A stretch of DNA of 64,000 nt from Candidatus Enterococcus moelleringii. Lineage in GTDB: Bacteria; Bacillota; Bacilli; Lactobacillales; Enterococcaceae. The position numbers were made by a program, and so were the translations under genes. The notes beneath the pieces are model-generated. The model did not search any database and was not told where the DNA came from. It worked only from the letters and a program-made list of their open reading frames with translations. Below are positions 1-8,699 of the stretch, piece by piece; position 1 is the stretch's first letter; every line of letters starts with the position of its first letter. The DNA lies in NCBI RefSeq assembly GCF_017377575.1, contig NZ_JAFREM010000017.1, forward strand, positions 1 through 64,000, read 5' to 3'.

Positions 1-2
1 CC

Positions 3-47
3 AAACTTGAGAAAGAACCTGGAGAGACAGCTGATTATTCAAACTAA
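3..47 (+). CDS. possible 3' end of an upstream gene (partial)
   Basis: An open frame enters from the left edge and stops at a TAA at 45-47, giving a 14-residue acidic tail (KLEKEPGETADYSN). It ends 12 bases before the ribosome binding site of the next gene, as expected for an operon neighbour. Nothing can be said about its function, and it may be a chance open frame. Confidence 0.3.
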   Translation, partial: KLEKEPGETADYSN

Positions 48-64
48 AATAATCGGAGGAAAAT

Positions 65-541
65 ATGAAAGCAACCATCAGAGAAATGACACCAGCAGAA
101 TACCCATTACTAGAAGAATTTTTGTATCAAGCGATTTTTCAGCAGGATTCAGAGCATGTGATCCCGCGAGCTGAAATAAAAAATCCCGAATTGAATGTGT
201 ATATTAAGGATTTTGGCCGGCTGCCGGATGATCATTGTTTATGTGCAGAGGTTGATAAACAAGTCGTCGGCGCGGTGTGGGTAAGAATTCTGGATGGCTT
301 CGGTTCAGTGGATCAAAAAACACCAGAATTTGCGATTTCCCTTTTGCCGGAGTTTCGTGGTCAGGGAATCGGCACGGAATTAATGAAGGCGATGTTGGCT
401 CAGCTTAAGCAAGCCGGTTACACCCAAACTTCTTTGGCGGTGCAAAAAGATAATTATGCCTTGGAAATGTATGAAAAACTCGGCTTTGAAATTGTCGCGG
501 AGGATGAAGAGGAATATATCATGGTCTGTCAGCTAAATTAG
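65..541 (+). CDS. GNAT family N-acetyltransferase
   Basis: A 158-residue cytoplasmic protein with the GNAT fold signature: the acetyl-CoA binding motif reads RGQGIGTELM near residues 98-107, followed by the C-terminal part typical of the family (AVQKDNYALEMYEKLGFE, residues 124-141). It should transfer an acetyl group from acetyl-CoA to an amine; the substrate cannot be told from sequence. The start is set by GGAGG at 55-59. It is followed by a bidirectional terminator shared with the convergent DUF805 gene. Length is normal for the family. Confidence 0.85.
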   Translation: MKATIREMTPAEYPLLEEFLYQAIFQQDSEHVIPRAEIKNPELNVYIKDFGRLPDDHCLCAEVDKQVVGAVWVRILDGFGSVDQKTPEFAISLLPEFRGQGIGTELMKAMLAQLKQAGYTQTSLAVQKDNYALEMYEKLGFEIVAEDEEEYIMVCQLN

Positions 542-569
542 CATTGGAAGTTAATAATCAAATAGAAAA

Positions 570-605
570 AAACAAACGAGCCCTATTGCAGCGGCTCGTT
601 TGTTT
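570..605. terminator. bidirectional rho-independent terminator
   Basis: A 13-bp stem (570-582 with 593-605, arm AAACAAACGAGCC) with a 10-base loop, A-rich on the left and T-rich on the right. It lies between the convergent acetyltransferase and DUF805 genes and overlaps the last codons of the latter. Confidence 0.8.
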
Positions 606-1506
606 CGGTTTCGGATTCGGAGTCAACATCAGTTGCAGCCTCGGTTTCAGTTGCAGTTTCGATTTCAGTAACAGATTCGGTTTGAGTTTCAGTATGAGTA
701 TTGGTTTCAGTTTCAACAACAGCCTCAGTTTTGTCTTCCATTTCAGCATCAACAACAACATCGGTTTGAGTCTCAACATCAACAACAGTTTCGTCTTCCG
801 TTTCCGCATTCACAGCAGTCTCGGTTTCAGTTTTAACTTCAGCATCAGCAATAATTTCAGACTCAACAACAGTTTCGACTTTCGTTTCAGCCTTAAAAGT
901 TGTCACCGGCTGTTCTTTTTCCCGGAAGAAAAAGCGCAGGAAGCTGTTGGTGCTTTTGGTAGTCAGTTCGTTAGACGGCATCAAGGTGAAAACAAACAGC
1001 TCAATCGAGATAATCAGATTGAATAATAGACAAAGCATCGAGGCCACATAATAGCCCGGCGACCACATACTGGCAACATCGAAAGTGAATTGCAGGGAAA
1101 GTAACACAAAAAGTACCCCATAATGAACCAACAATCCGCGTCCCCGTAAGCCGGCATCCCGCATTCTTCTAGTCGTTAAAGCCAAGTTTGGCAGCAGCAT
1201 AGCCAGAGAAAAGATCAAATACATAACGATAATCGGCATTAACCGCAATAAGCTGAATAAGACCTCCCACAACATATCTTCTTCCGACATGTAATAGTCA
1301 TACATTAGTCCAGCATTTAAAAACGCTGAAAACATGGAAGTAAATAAAATCAGGCTGAACACTGACCGAATAGTGAGCAGAATCAGCTGCACCCACCAAT
1401 ACCCCGCACGGGTTGTCCGCCCTTTGAATTCTACATATCCTAAAAAGAAATCTTTAATCGCTTGTACAAAGCCCACTTCTCCAGGAACTTGATTAATTAT
1501 TTTCAT
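583..1506 (-). CDS. DUF805 membrane protein with long acidic Glu/Thr-rich tail
   Basis: 307 residues in two parts. Residues 1-200 resemble DUF805 (a conserved start with a YVEFKGRTTRAGYW-type segment, then about four hydrophobic helices). Residues 205-307 are a low-complexity acidic tail built from degenerate ET/ESETET/VVDAE-like steps, with almost no hydrophobic runs. DUF805 proteins are integral membrane proteins of unknown function; the tail is not part of the usual domain. At DNA level the tail is a degenerate run of short imperfect repeats, prone to slippage, so its length probably varies between strains. It is convergent with the acetyltransferase. The domain call is fairly firm; the role is unknown. 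Confidence 0.75.
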   Translation of the reverse strand: MKIINQVPGEVGFVQAIKDFFLGYVEFKGRTTRAGYWWVQLILLTIRSVFSLILFTSMFSAFLNAGLMYDYYMSEEDMLWEVLFSLLRLMPIIVMYLIFSLAMLLPNLALTTRRMRDAGLRGRGLLVHYGVLFVLLSLQFTFDVASMWSPGYYVASMLCLLFNLIISIELFVFTLMPSNELTTKSTNSFLRFFFREKEQPVTTFKAETKVETVVESEIIADAEVKTETETAVNAETEDETVVDVETQTDVVVDAEMEDKTEAVVETETNTHTETQTESVTEIETATETEAATDVDSESETETNEPLQ

Positions 1507-1653
1507 CGTTAACCCCTTTTTTACCCATTCAACAACTCATTATTAAGAGACAGTAGTTATTGTTCCTACTATTGTATACATAAACTATGGTAAATAGCTA
1601 TGGAATTCAGCTTTTTTCTAACCAAAACAACCTAAAAGCAAGCTATGCAACCA

Positions 1654-1692
1654 AAACGAACATATTTGGTTAACCTTGGTTGGTGTTCGTTT
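1654..1692. promoter_or_regulatory. inverted repeat upstream of ABC operon (possible operator)
   Basis: Perfect 9-bp arms, AAACGAACA at 1654-1662 and TGTTCGTTT at 1684-1692, separated by 21 bases that include GTTAACC. It lies about 130 bp before the ABC gene, in the intergenic region with the divergent DUF805 gene. Its spacing suits a regulator site more than a terminator, but no adjacent regulator gene is present. Confidence 0.3.
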
Positions 1693-1821
1693 CCCCCGTT
1701 GTTGCTTATGATAGGTATATAGAAAGTATGAAAAATATGAAAGATCTGATAAATAGCATTTCAGCTAAGAAAAATGACAACGCTCAAGGAAACGTGCTGA
1801 ACATGCAGATGGAGGAACGAA

Positions 1822-2565
1822 ATGAATTTACTAAAGGTTGAGGGTTTAACTAAGCATTACCAAAGTTTTACACTAGAAAATATTTCTTTTGCCTTGCCGC
1901 AATGACAGATTATGGGGCTGATTGGGAAAAATGGAGCGGGGAAAAGTACGACGTTAAAGGCATTGCTGAATTTAGTTCAGCCCAGTGCTGGGGAGATCGA
2001 AATGTTCGGCAAACCTTTCCTGGAAAATGAAGAGGAGTGCAAGCAGCAAATGGGGATTGTTCTAGGCGGTATTGATTTCTACGAGCAAAAAAAGCTGTCA
2101 GTAATCACCGACGTAACCAAACGTTTTTATCCATCTTGGGATGAAGCAGTTTATCAAAAGTACTTGTCAGTTTTTTCTTTAGATCCAAACAAGAAGGTGA
2201 AGGATTTGTCTGCCGGGATGAAGGTGAAATATATGGTAGCTTTGGCCCTGTCACACCAGGCCAAGCTGTTGATTTTGGATGAACCAACCAGTGGACTTGA
2301 TCCGGTTTCGCGGGATGATTTGCTGGGATTGTTCCAGCAGCTGGTAAAAAGCGGCGAGCGCAGTATCCTGTTTTCCACCCATATTACGTCCGATTTGGAA
2401 AAATGTGCGGACACTATTACCTATATTAAAGAAGGAAAAATGCTGGCAAGTGCCCCGAAAGCTGACTTTATGCAGTCCTTCGATTCCTTGAAACAGCCGG
2501 GAGAAGCAACAATTTCACTGGAAGAAATCATGATCCGTACAGAAAGGACGTCCTACGATGTTTAA
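1822..2565 (+). pseudogene. ABC transporter ATP-binding protein, interrupted by an in-frame TGA
   Basis: Reading from ATG 1822 (good site GGAGGAACGA at 1811-1820) gives a normal ABC start, but codon 28 is TGA (1903-1905). It sits exactly where the family usually has Gly before the strand leading to Walker A (LPQ-stop-QIMGLIGKNGAGKST). One base change, GGA to TGA, would explain it. The same frame then runs intact to 2565 with Walker A GKNGAGKST, signature LSAGMK and Walker B LLILDEPTSGLD. Restart at ATG 1912 would leave a protein lacking the first beta strands, and no ribosome site precedes it. The gene resembles YtrB-type exporters and overlaps its permease by 8 bases. It may be truly broken, read through, or a sequencing error. 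Confidence 0.8.
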
Positions 2566-3199
2566 TTTACTATTTAAAGAAATCCGTTTAGCCGCTCACC
2601 CCAATTTATTTATTTTTACCTGCATGGGGGCGCTGGTGTTAGTTCCGGCCTACCCGTATGGGATGATTTTTCTTTTTAGCGGTTTGGGGATTTATATCAG
2701 CTTCATGTACGGGCGGGAAACCAATGATATTTACTATACGGCTCTGCTGCCGGTGCGCAAGCAGGATACTGTTCGGTCAAAATGCTGGCTGGTTGTCTTG
2801 GCGCAAATGACGCAAATGCTGATTTCGCTGCCTTTTGCCTATTTCCGAACCTTGCTGCTGTCAAACGGCAACCCAGTGGGGATTGAGGCGAATGTTGCCT
2901 TTTACGGCATGGGCTTTCTGCTTTACGCATTGTTTAATCTGATCTTTTTACCGACTTTTTTCAAAACCGCCTACAAAGCCGGAAAGGCCTTTATTTTAGC
3001 GCTGATTCCCATGACGATCATTATGACTTTGGTGGAAATTGTGGTGCATTTTCCAGCATTTGAATGGCTGGATGGCACGAACTCAACCGATCTGTTTCGC
3101 CAGCTGCCGATTCTAGTGGTGGGAATCCTGCTATATGTTGTTGCTAGTTTGCTGGCTTATCGGCTGTCGGTTAAAAATTTCCAGCAGGTGGATTTGTAA
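2558..3199 (+). CDS. ABC-2 type transporter permease (YtrC/D-like)
   Basis: 213 residues with about six hydrophobic segments, consistent with a short ABC-2 permease subunit. It overlaps the preceding ATPase by 8 bases, so the two are translationally coupled and should form one exporter. The motif GRETNDIYYTALLPVRKQD after the second helix is the short cytoplasmic loop typical of these proteins (ETNDIYYTALLPV is a recurring signature). Because the ATPase carries a stop codon, this permease may have no working partner. The substrate is unknown. Confidence 0.7.
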   Translation: MFNLLFKEIRLAAHPNLFIFTCMGALVLVPAYPYGMIFLFSGLGIYISFMYGRETNDIYYTALLPVRKQDTVRSKCWLVVLAQMTQMLISLPFAYFRTLLLSNGNPVGIEANVAFYGMGFLLYALFNLIFLPTFFKTAYKAGKAFILALIPMTIIMTLVEIVVHFPAFEWLDGTNSTDLFRQLPILVVGILLYVVASLLAYRLSVKNFQQVDL

Positions 3200-3857
3200 G
3201 ATGAAGGATCGTTGTTCTCGTCATTGGTGTATACCAATAGTAAGGACCTTCAATGACAATATTTTGCTAAAAGGAACTTAGCAGTCGCTTCTTCCACCTC
3301 TAAATCCATCGGTTTATATAACTACGTGTAGTTATTTTATGCACTCTGGTTTCCAAAAATATTATTTTAGAATTTTTTGTATTACTCTCCTGTTGGGTGT
3401 TTAATTAGCCGGGAAAACCAATCATACGTTGTTTCTGGGATATTCTTGCGGGCAATGCTTTAATAATAAATAAACTTTGACACCGTATTCGGCCGATGGA
3501 TGACGATTCTGCTTGTTATTCAAAGTGTTTTGTATTTTATTGGTAGTCAGAAAAACGTTGGTATATAAGTGATTTTGGCTATTTTGTAATTAAACGGACT
3601 GTCAAATGGCAAAATTTTCGTTTTGTAAACACTTGGTAAAAATAAGAGAATAAGTATAAAATAATAGCTATGCTAGAAGAATCCTTTGATGGCAAGGACT
3701 CAGTATGTTTATTTATCGTGTCTAGATATAAAGGTTAACATTTTGAATGTTTAGCTTTTGAAGCGGTATCATTATGGCAATAAAATGTTATAGAATATCC
3801 GCTCCTCCTATAATATGATAATCGTATATTACATATACAGACAAGGAGAAGTGAAAA
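3200..3857. other. 658-base AT-rich intergenic region with a palindrome
   Basis: No open frame longer than a few dozen codons with a ribosome site is visible. The one clear structure is a near-perfect palindrome at 3318-3335 (ATAACTAC-GT-GTAGTTAT), a plausible regulator site or cruciform. The last 90 bases are very AT-rich and probably hold the promoter of the 400-residue gene that follows. The unusual length suggests a decayed gene, but no protein remnant is recognised. Confidence 0.5.
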
Positions 3858-5060
3858 ATGAAGGTGGACACACAAAAAAGATTGCTAAAATTGGGTCAGG
3901 TGCAGCTTTTCTCCCTTAAGCCGGAGGGAATGGCTAGACGGTTTAAAAAATTTCGTGAACAGAATTCTGATTCAGCCTATTTGCTGCAATGCGCCGTTGT
4001 GGTGTTAATCAAAAATGCCTTATCGCCCCTTGATTACTCTGAGGCCACCCAAGAGACAATTAGCAAATTGTTGTTGGAAGGCAGTGTGAAAGACTTGGCT
4101 GCGGTTCGCCATCTTTGTGTCTATTTTGAAAAATTTTTCACTACTGAAGAATGGAAAAAAGTCGTAGACCGTCTGTTCAAAAATCAAGCGGAGTTCTTGA
4201 AAGTTACCGAATCTACCCAAAAAACGGTGGATCACTTACATAAAATGCTTTACTGTGGAGAACGTCAGCCAAAAGAGCTGATGAACATCGCCACGGTCTT
4301 TAAAGACGCCAATGGCAAGAAGCATCGCTTTACCATCAAAGATGTCGATCCTTGCTATTCGGCGGAAGAAACCACGGAACTTTTATCGATTTTAACTACC
4401 TTAACCATATTTGAAAAAGACGGTGTCCGCCGCTTCACGGACTTGGTCCGCTACATTTATTTGTCGACAACTCCGATCTACGATGCAGAACTAGAGGAAG
4501 AAGCAGTCGCAGAAGAGCTGGCTGCTGCAACTGATGAGGTAACCACTTCCCTAGAAGCACAGCTGGCAGAAGCCTGGGCTGCTTTCCAGAAGCTGAAAGT
4601 CAGCGATGAACCCGATGCCGGCTTGGTGATTGAATCAGCGCATTATTTGGAAAACAATGTCTATGCCGGTAAAACGATGGATGAAATAGCCGCCTATATG
4701 TTCGAGGGCTTTGTGCCAGATCCGGCAGCTGAAGAAAGGGTAACCTTGAGCCGGATAGCAGCCGCTTTACTAGGAGGAATTCGTCTGCAGCAAGCCAAGC
4801 CGCTGACGGATCTTTCCCAGCTTAAGGATTTCCAGAAACCAGCCGATCCGCCGAAAAACGAACAACCAGAAAAACCGAAAAAACCGAAAAAGCCGTTCCA
4901 AAAGCCGGTCTACAAAAAGACGAAGAAAGATAAGCCGCCAGTCTTCAGTCAAGAAGCCATTAGGAAGCAGCGGGAAGAGGAGAAAAAAGAACGGGAAATA
5001 CGGAAGGCGATTGACAAAACGAAAAAGGGGAAAGGCAAGAGCAAGAAGAAAAAGCGGTAG
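3858..5060 (+). CDS. hypothetical protein with Lys/Pro-rich C-terminal tail
   Basis: 400 residues, no signal peptide or membrane helix, so probably cytoplasmic. Residues 1-200 are mostly helical by composition, 205-320 contain an Ala/Glu-rich helical stretch, and 325-400 form a strongly basic tail of KP, KK and EEKK steps ending in KGKSKKKKR. Such tails often bind RNA, DNA or acidic surfaces. The start follows AAGGAG at 3843-3848. I do not recognise the family. It stands alone between a long AT-rich gap and the GyrI-like gene, without an obvious operon partner. Confidence 0.7.
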   Translation: MKVDTQKRLLKLGQVQLFSLKPEGMARRFKKFREQNSDSAYLLQCAVVVLIKNALSPLDYSEATQETISKLLLEGSVKDLAAVRHLCVYFEKFFTTEEWKKVVDRLFKNQAEFLKVTESTQKTVDHLHKMLYCGERQPKELMNIATVFKDANGKKHRFTIKDVDPCYSAEETTELLSILTTLTIFEKDGVRRFTDLVRYIYLSTTPIYDAELEEEAVAEELAAATDEVTTSLEAQLAEAWAAFQKLKVSDEPDAGLVIESAHYLENNVYAGKTMDEIAAYMFEGFVPDPAAEERVTLSRIAAALLGGIRLQQAKPLTDLSQLKDFQKPADPPKNEQPEKPKKPKKPFQKPVYKKTKKDKPPVFSQEAIRKQREEEKKEREIRKAIDKTKKGKGKSKKKKR

Positions 5061-5173
5061 TGGGGGATTGCTGCCAGCGTGACTAAAGAATGTTGCTTTT
5101 TCTGCTTAGAAATTGGTACATGAACCGGATGGATTCCTTGCTATAGTAAGACCAAACAAAGGGGGAATTCATC

Positions 5174-5671
5174 ATGGAACATAGAATCGTGGAACTAGAG
5201 GCATTCAAGCTGGTGGGATACAAGAAAGCCTCCACCAACCAGAACCAGCAGGGAATGAAGGACTGTCCAGCTTTTTGGAATGAACTTTTTTCTTCGGGGA
5301 AACAGGAAGCGTTGTTGCCGCTGATTAATCGGGAGCCGTTTGGCTTGATTGGTGCCAGTTTTTACAACGTTGATGCGCAGGATGCCAAACGTTTTGACTA
5401 TTATATTGGGGTGGCTACCACGGCTGAAGCACCGGTGGGGCTTGAATCAATGGAAGTGCCAGCCAACACGTGGGCGGTTTTTCCCACGACACGGGAGGCT
5501 TCCGGGCAGACGCAGTTCAATATTGTGGCAAAATGGGGACCGCAATCGGAGGAATACGAATTGCTTAACACCGGCTACATGACTGGGGATATGACTTCGG
5601 CCGGACCAGATTTAGAAGTGTACGGTCAAGGTGATGCGGTTGAAATCTGGGTGCCAGTGAAGAAAAAATAG
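5174..5671 (+). CDS. GyrI-like effector-binding domain protein
   Basis: 165 residues that match the stand-alone GyrI-like (AraC effector-binding) fold: an opening VELEAFKLVGYKKAS strand, a central IGVATTAEAPVGLESMEVPANTWAVF segment and a final EVYGQGDAVEIWVPVKKK strand. These domains bind small hydrophobic compounds, and some homologues hydrolyse electrophiles or inhibit gyrase. It lies just upstream of an AraC regulator carrying the same domain, so the two may sense related ligands. The start follows GGGGG at 5161-5165. Confidence 0.75.
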   Translation: MEHRIVELEAFKLVGYKKASTNQNQQGMKDCPAFWNELFSSGKQEALLPLINREPFGLIGASFYNVDAQDAKRFDYYIGVATTAEAPVGLESMEVPANTWAVFPTTREASGQTQFNIVAKWGPQSEEYELLNTGYMTGDMTSAGPDLEVYGQGDAVEIWVPVKKK

Positions 5672-5739
5672 AAATTTTTCAATAAAGCGCTGTTTTGATG
5701 TGCTAAGATAATTATAAGACATCACAACAGGAGGTAGGC

Positions 5740-6629
5740 ATGGCAACTGATATCCAACGTTTTACGGCCACATTAGCCTATATTGAAGAACATTTATTTG
5801 AAGAAATCGACTTGAAGCAGCTGGCCAAGCAGGCGCTGCTGTCGGAATACACTTACCATCGCTTTTTCACTTATTTAACGGGGCATTCTTTCACTAATTA
5901 TATTCGCAATCGACGGTTATCTGAGGCCGTTTATTGCTTGCGGAAAAAAGAGCAGACGATTGAAGAACTTGCCGACCTGTGCGGCTACGCCAATCGCTCT
6001 GCTTTTCATCGTGCCTTCGTGAATTTTCACGGATTAACACCGGCCCAGGCTAAGGACGAACAGGCCAGCATCAACTTTTTTCCGCCAATCCGCTTGAATA
6101 TTGAAATTGCCGGCGGTGAAACGCTGAACTATCGCATCGAACAGCTGCCGGCTTTTCAAATTACTGGAAAAATGAACAGCTATTTATTGGACGACCAATT
6201 GTTCACTCATACCGGCAAGCAGTGGGAGAATTTTTCATGGACGGTGAATTACGAAAGTTTGCCGAATCAGCAGCTACCAATAAGCACTTTTTCGGAGTGA
6301 ATCGGGAACCGTATTTTGCGGTAGCCAATCCGCAGGCTCCTGTTAGTAATCAATTGAATTATTTTACTGGCTTTGTCTTGGCTGAGGGGCAAACCAGCAG
6401 CTATCCGATTTTTTCGATTCCCAAGCAAACCTATGCAGTGTTTACCAGCGAGCCCTATGATTATCGGGTCACCGCGAATGTGTCGAACACCTATCACCGC
6501 TTGCAGCAGCGGATCTTTAGTACTTGGCTGCCGCAAACCGATTATCAACGGATAGAAGGGCCAGAGCCGGAAACTTATGTGACCTTGGAGGATAAGGCCT
6601 GTTTAGAAATCTGGTTGCCGGTTGACTGA
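5740..6629 (+). pseudogene. AraC-type regulator with GyrI-like ligand domain, frameshifted
   Basis: The first frame (5740-6300) encodes an AraC helix-turn-helix pair (residues about 10-105, LAKQALLSEYTYHRFFTYLTG and IEELADLCGYANRSAFHRAF) and the beginning of a GyrI-like domain. It then runs into unrelated sequence and stops at 6298-6300. The rest of the domain continues in another frame from about 6231 to 6629, ending EDKACLEIWLPVD. Adding one T to the T5 run at 6231-6235 restores WENFFMDGEL, the expected continuation. This is therefore a one-base deletion in a homopolymer: a real lesion, phase variation or a sequencing error. The DNA-binding part alone would still be made. Confidence 0.8.
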
Positions 6630-6664
6630 CGAAATAAAAGAAGACTAAAACTTATAGCAACCTC

Positions 6665-6696
6665 TTGACCTTCCTCTATAGGGGAGGGTCTATAGT
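6665..6696 (+). promoter_or_regulatory. MerR-type promoter with long spacer and dyad operator
   Basis: TTGACC (6665-6670) and a -10 at 6690-6696 (CTATAG/TATAGT) are 19-20 bp apart. The spacer carries an imperfect dyad at 6668-6689, ACCTTCCTC paired with GGGGAGGGT (7 of 9). Long-spacer promoters with a dyad between the hexamers are the hallmark of MerR-family activation, so the next gene probably controls itself. Confidence 0.7.
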
Positions 6697-6716
6697 TTAG
6701 GTAGGGAGGGAATTTC

Positions 6717-7514
6717 ATGTACACGATTGGCGAGTTTTCTAAAATCTCAAAGCTGACCGCTAAGGCGCTGCGCTATTACGATCAAGAAGGGATCTTGACG
6801 CCTTCGGATCGGGGTGCGAATGGCTATCGCTATTATTCCAACGAAGATTTGGCGAAGGCGGAGTTGATTTTGCTGCTGAAGCAATTCGATTTTACGATTG
6901 CTGAAATTAAAGAAGTGGTAGCCTATGAGTTAAATGAAGAGGATCTAGCGGCCTTTTTAGCCGAAAAACGCACGCAATTAGCCGAGAAAGTTGCTAGGCA
7001 AAAGGCTTTGATCCAGCAAATGGATGACCTCCTGAAACATACCGAAACGAGGGAGCGAAGACAGATGGAGTACAAGATGACTGTTGAAGAGTTGTCGGCT
7101 GAAAGAGTCGCATTATTGTATTTTGAAGGAACCTTCAAGGAAATTGGCCAGTACACAGGGAAATTGTTCCAAGAGGTTAAAGGCCGCGGCAACGGCGCAC
7201 CGTTTTGTTTGTATTTTGATGAAGAAGTCAACGAAATTGGCAAAATGGCATTGGGAGTTCCGATTAAGAAGACCTTTGATTCGGATTTGCTGAAAATCAC
7301 GACGTTTCCTGCTGGGCAGGCATTGTGCACGACGCATGTGGGAAGTTATGACCGATTAAATGAAGCCTATAAGGCATTAATCGATTATGCGAAAGCTAAC
7401 GAATTAACTTTGGAGACACCTTGGCGAGAAGTGTATTTGAAGGGGCCTGGGAAATTTTTTAAGGGGAATCCTGAGAGTTATCAGACGAAGATTGTTGTGC
7501 CGATTAAAGAGTAA
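6717..7514 (+). CDS. MerR-family regulator with GyrI-like effector domain
   Basis: 265 residues. The first 70 are a MerR winged helix (YTIGEFSKISKLTAKALRYYDQEGIL, then GYRYYS), followed by a coiled-coil dimer helix (about 75-115) and a GyrI-like effector domain to the end. This is the layout of BmrR/TipA-like multidrug-sensing activators, which untwist long-spacer promoters on ligand binding. Its own promoter at 6665-6696 has that form. No transporter is adjacent, so self-control is the only target seen. Start is set by AGGGAGGG at 6703-6710. Confidence 0.85.
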   Translation: MYTIGEFSKISKLTAKALRYYDQEGILTPSDRGANGYRYYSNEDLAKAELILLLKQFDFTIAEIKEVVAYELNEEDLAAFLAEKRTQLAEKVARQKALIQQMDDLLKHTETRERRQMEYKMTVEELSAERVALLYFEGTFKEIGQYTGKLFQEVKGRGNGAPFCLYFDEEVNEIGKMALGVPIKKTFDSDLLKITTFPAGQALCTTHVGSYDRLNEAYKALIDYAKANELTLETPWREVYLKGPGKFFKGNPESYQTKIVVPIKE

Positions 7515-7515
7515 A

Positions 7516-7553
7516 AAATGCTGATCCAGTAGATTAAGTCTGGATCAGCATTT
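7516..7553. terminator. bidirectional terminator
   Basis: A 14-bp perfect stem (AAATGCTGATCCAG at 7516-7529 with 7540-7553) with a 10-base loop, between the convergent MerR and Fic genes. Confidence 0.85.
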
Positions 7554-8532
7554 AGTTTAATGGTAAACGATACTTACGGGCTTTATTGTTGCCATCAGCT
7601 TCGAGCAGATCAAGGTCAACCAATTTAGCGAAATACCCGCGAACCGTTGCCGGGGATTTTCCTGATAAGGCTTGGGCATCCTTGTTTGTGATAGCCGGGT
7701 GATCCTGCAAGTAACCAAGGACTAAGTTTAGAAACTCATTTTCACGGGCATTCAGTTGCTCGTTTTTTATTTTAGCCGAAGCAGCCTGGGGATATTGCTT
7801 TAAGGTTTCAAGAATGACGTCCAGCATAAATTCGATGAAAACGGTGGAATCTACCGCGTTGTTGCCTTGTTCCAAAGCGGCATAATATTCCTGCTGATGC
7901 TGATAAATAATTGTCTCAATCGGAATCCATTCAAAAATTTCGGCAAATTTACTTAGGATAAGGCTTTGCCACATGCGGCCCATCCGTCCGTTGCCATCTT
8001 CAAAGGGATGAATAATTTCAATTTCAAAGTGGATGATACAGCTTTTAATCAAATCGGGCGTATCATCGTTTTTTCCCCATTCGAAAAGTTCCTTAACTAA
8101 TTGGGGAACGAATTCGGGTCGAGCACCGACATGCACTACCTTTCCTTGATTATCGAAGACACCCACATCTGTATTTCTGAATTTCCCAGGATTTTCGACT
8201 AAATCAGCAGTAAGCAATGCATGGGCGGTTAGAAAGTCCTCGACGCTATAGGGATTCAACCGAAAACTTTTTTCGTAAGCCTCATAAGCATTTTTCACTT
8301 CGTGGATTTCCTGAGGTTTGCCTAAAACAGGTTTGCCATTAATGATGTCAGTGACTTGATCTAATGAGAGGGAATTATTTTCAATCGCCAGCGATGAGTG
8401 AATGGTACGCAAACGATTTTCTTTTCTTAGATGAAGATCCCGTTCACGGGTCAATTCAAGTCTGGTTATTAGTTGAGTAATTTCAACGATCTGACGAAGC
8501 ATCTTGTTGGTAATACTAAATTGCGGAGTCAA
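7552..8532 (-). CDS. Fic-family protein (AMPylator/deAMPylator), class II
   Basis: 326 residues. The Fic core motif HPFEDGNGRMGR is complete at residues 175-186, with catalytic His175 and the phosphate-binding Asn/Arg. An inhibitory motif of the form S/T-xxx-E-G/N is present N-terminally (Ser47, Glu51, Asn52), which places it in class II, where the inhibitory helix lies before the Fic core. Residues about 265-326 look like a winged helix (ITNKDAQALSGKSPATVRGYFAKLVDLDLLEADG). Such proteins transfer AMP to target proteins. The combination with a DNA-binding tail is common in this family; targets are unknown. It is monocistronic between a bidirectional terminator and a 167-bp gap. Confidence 0.85.
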   Translation of the reverse strand: MTPQFSITNKMLRQIVEITQLITRLELTRERDLHLRKENRLRTIHSSLAIENNSLSLDQVTDIINGKPVLGKPQEIHEVKNAYEAYEKSFRLNPYSVEDFLTAHALLTADLVENPGKFRNTDVGVFDNQGKVVHVGARPEFVPQLVKELFEWGKNDDTPDLIKSCIIHFEIEIIHPFEDGNGRMGRMWQSLILSKFAEIFEWIPIETIIYQHQQEYYAALEQGNNAVDSTVFIEFMLDVILETLKQYPQAASAKIKNEQLNARENEFLNLVLGYLQDHPAITNKDAQALSGKSPATVRGYFAKLVDLDLLEADGNNKARKYRLPLN

Positions 8533-8699
8533 AAGACCACCACCTTCCTCATATCTAGAGTACCAAAAATCTTAGGATATCGCTATTTTTATCGCTAATT
8601 ATATCGCTATTTTTTTGAGAGGAAACAAAGCCAAACCCAGATTGAAGGAATTGTCAGTCTGGTTTTGGCTTATTTTGTACTTCGAGAAACCTGAGTTTT

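Noticed and set aside
544-1026. 160-residue plus-strand frame opposite the DUF805 tail
   Set aside because: It is rich in Ser/Phe/Asn only because the opposite strand codes Glu/Thr repeats. It lacks a ribosome site and overlaps the terminator; the minus-strand protein has a real domain.
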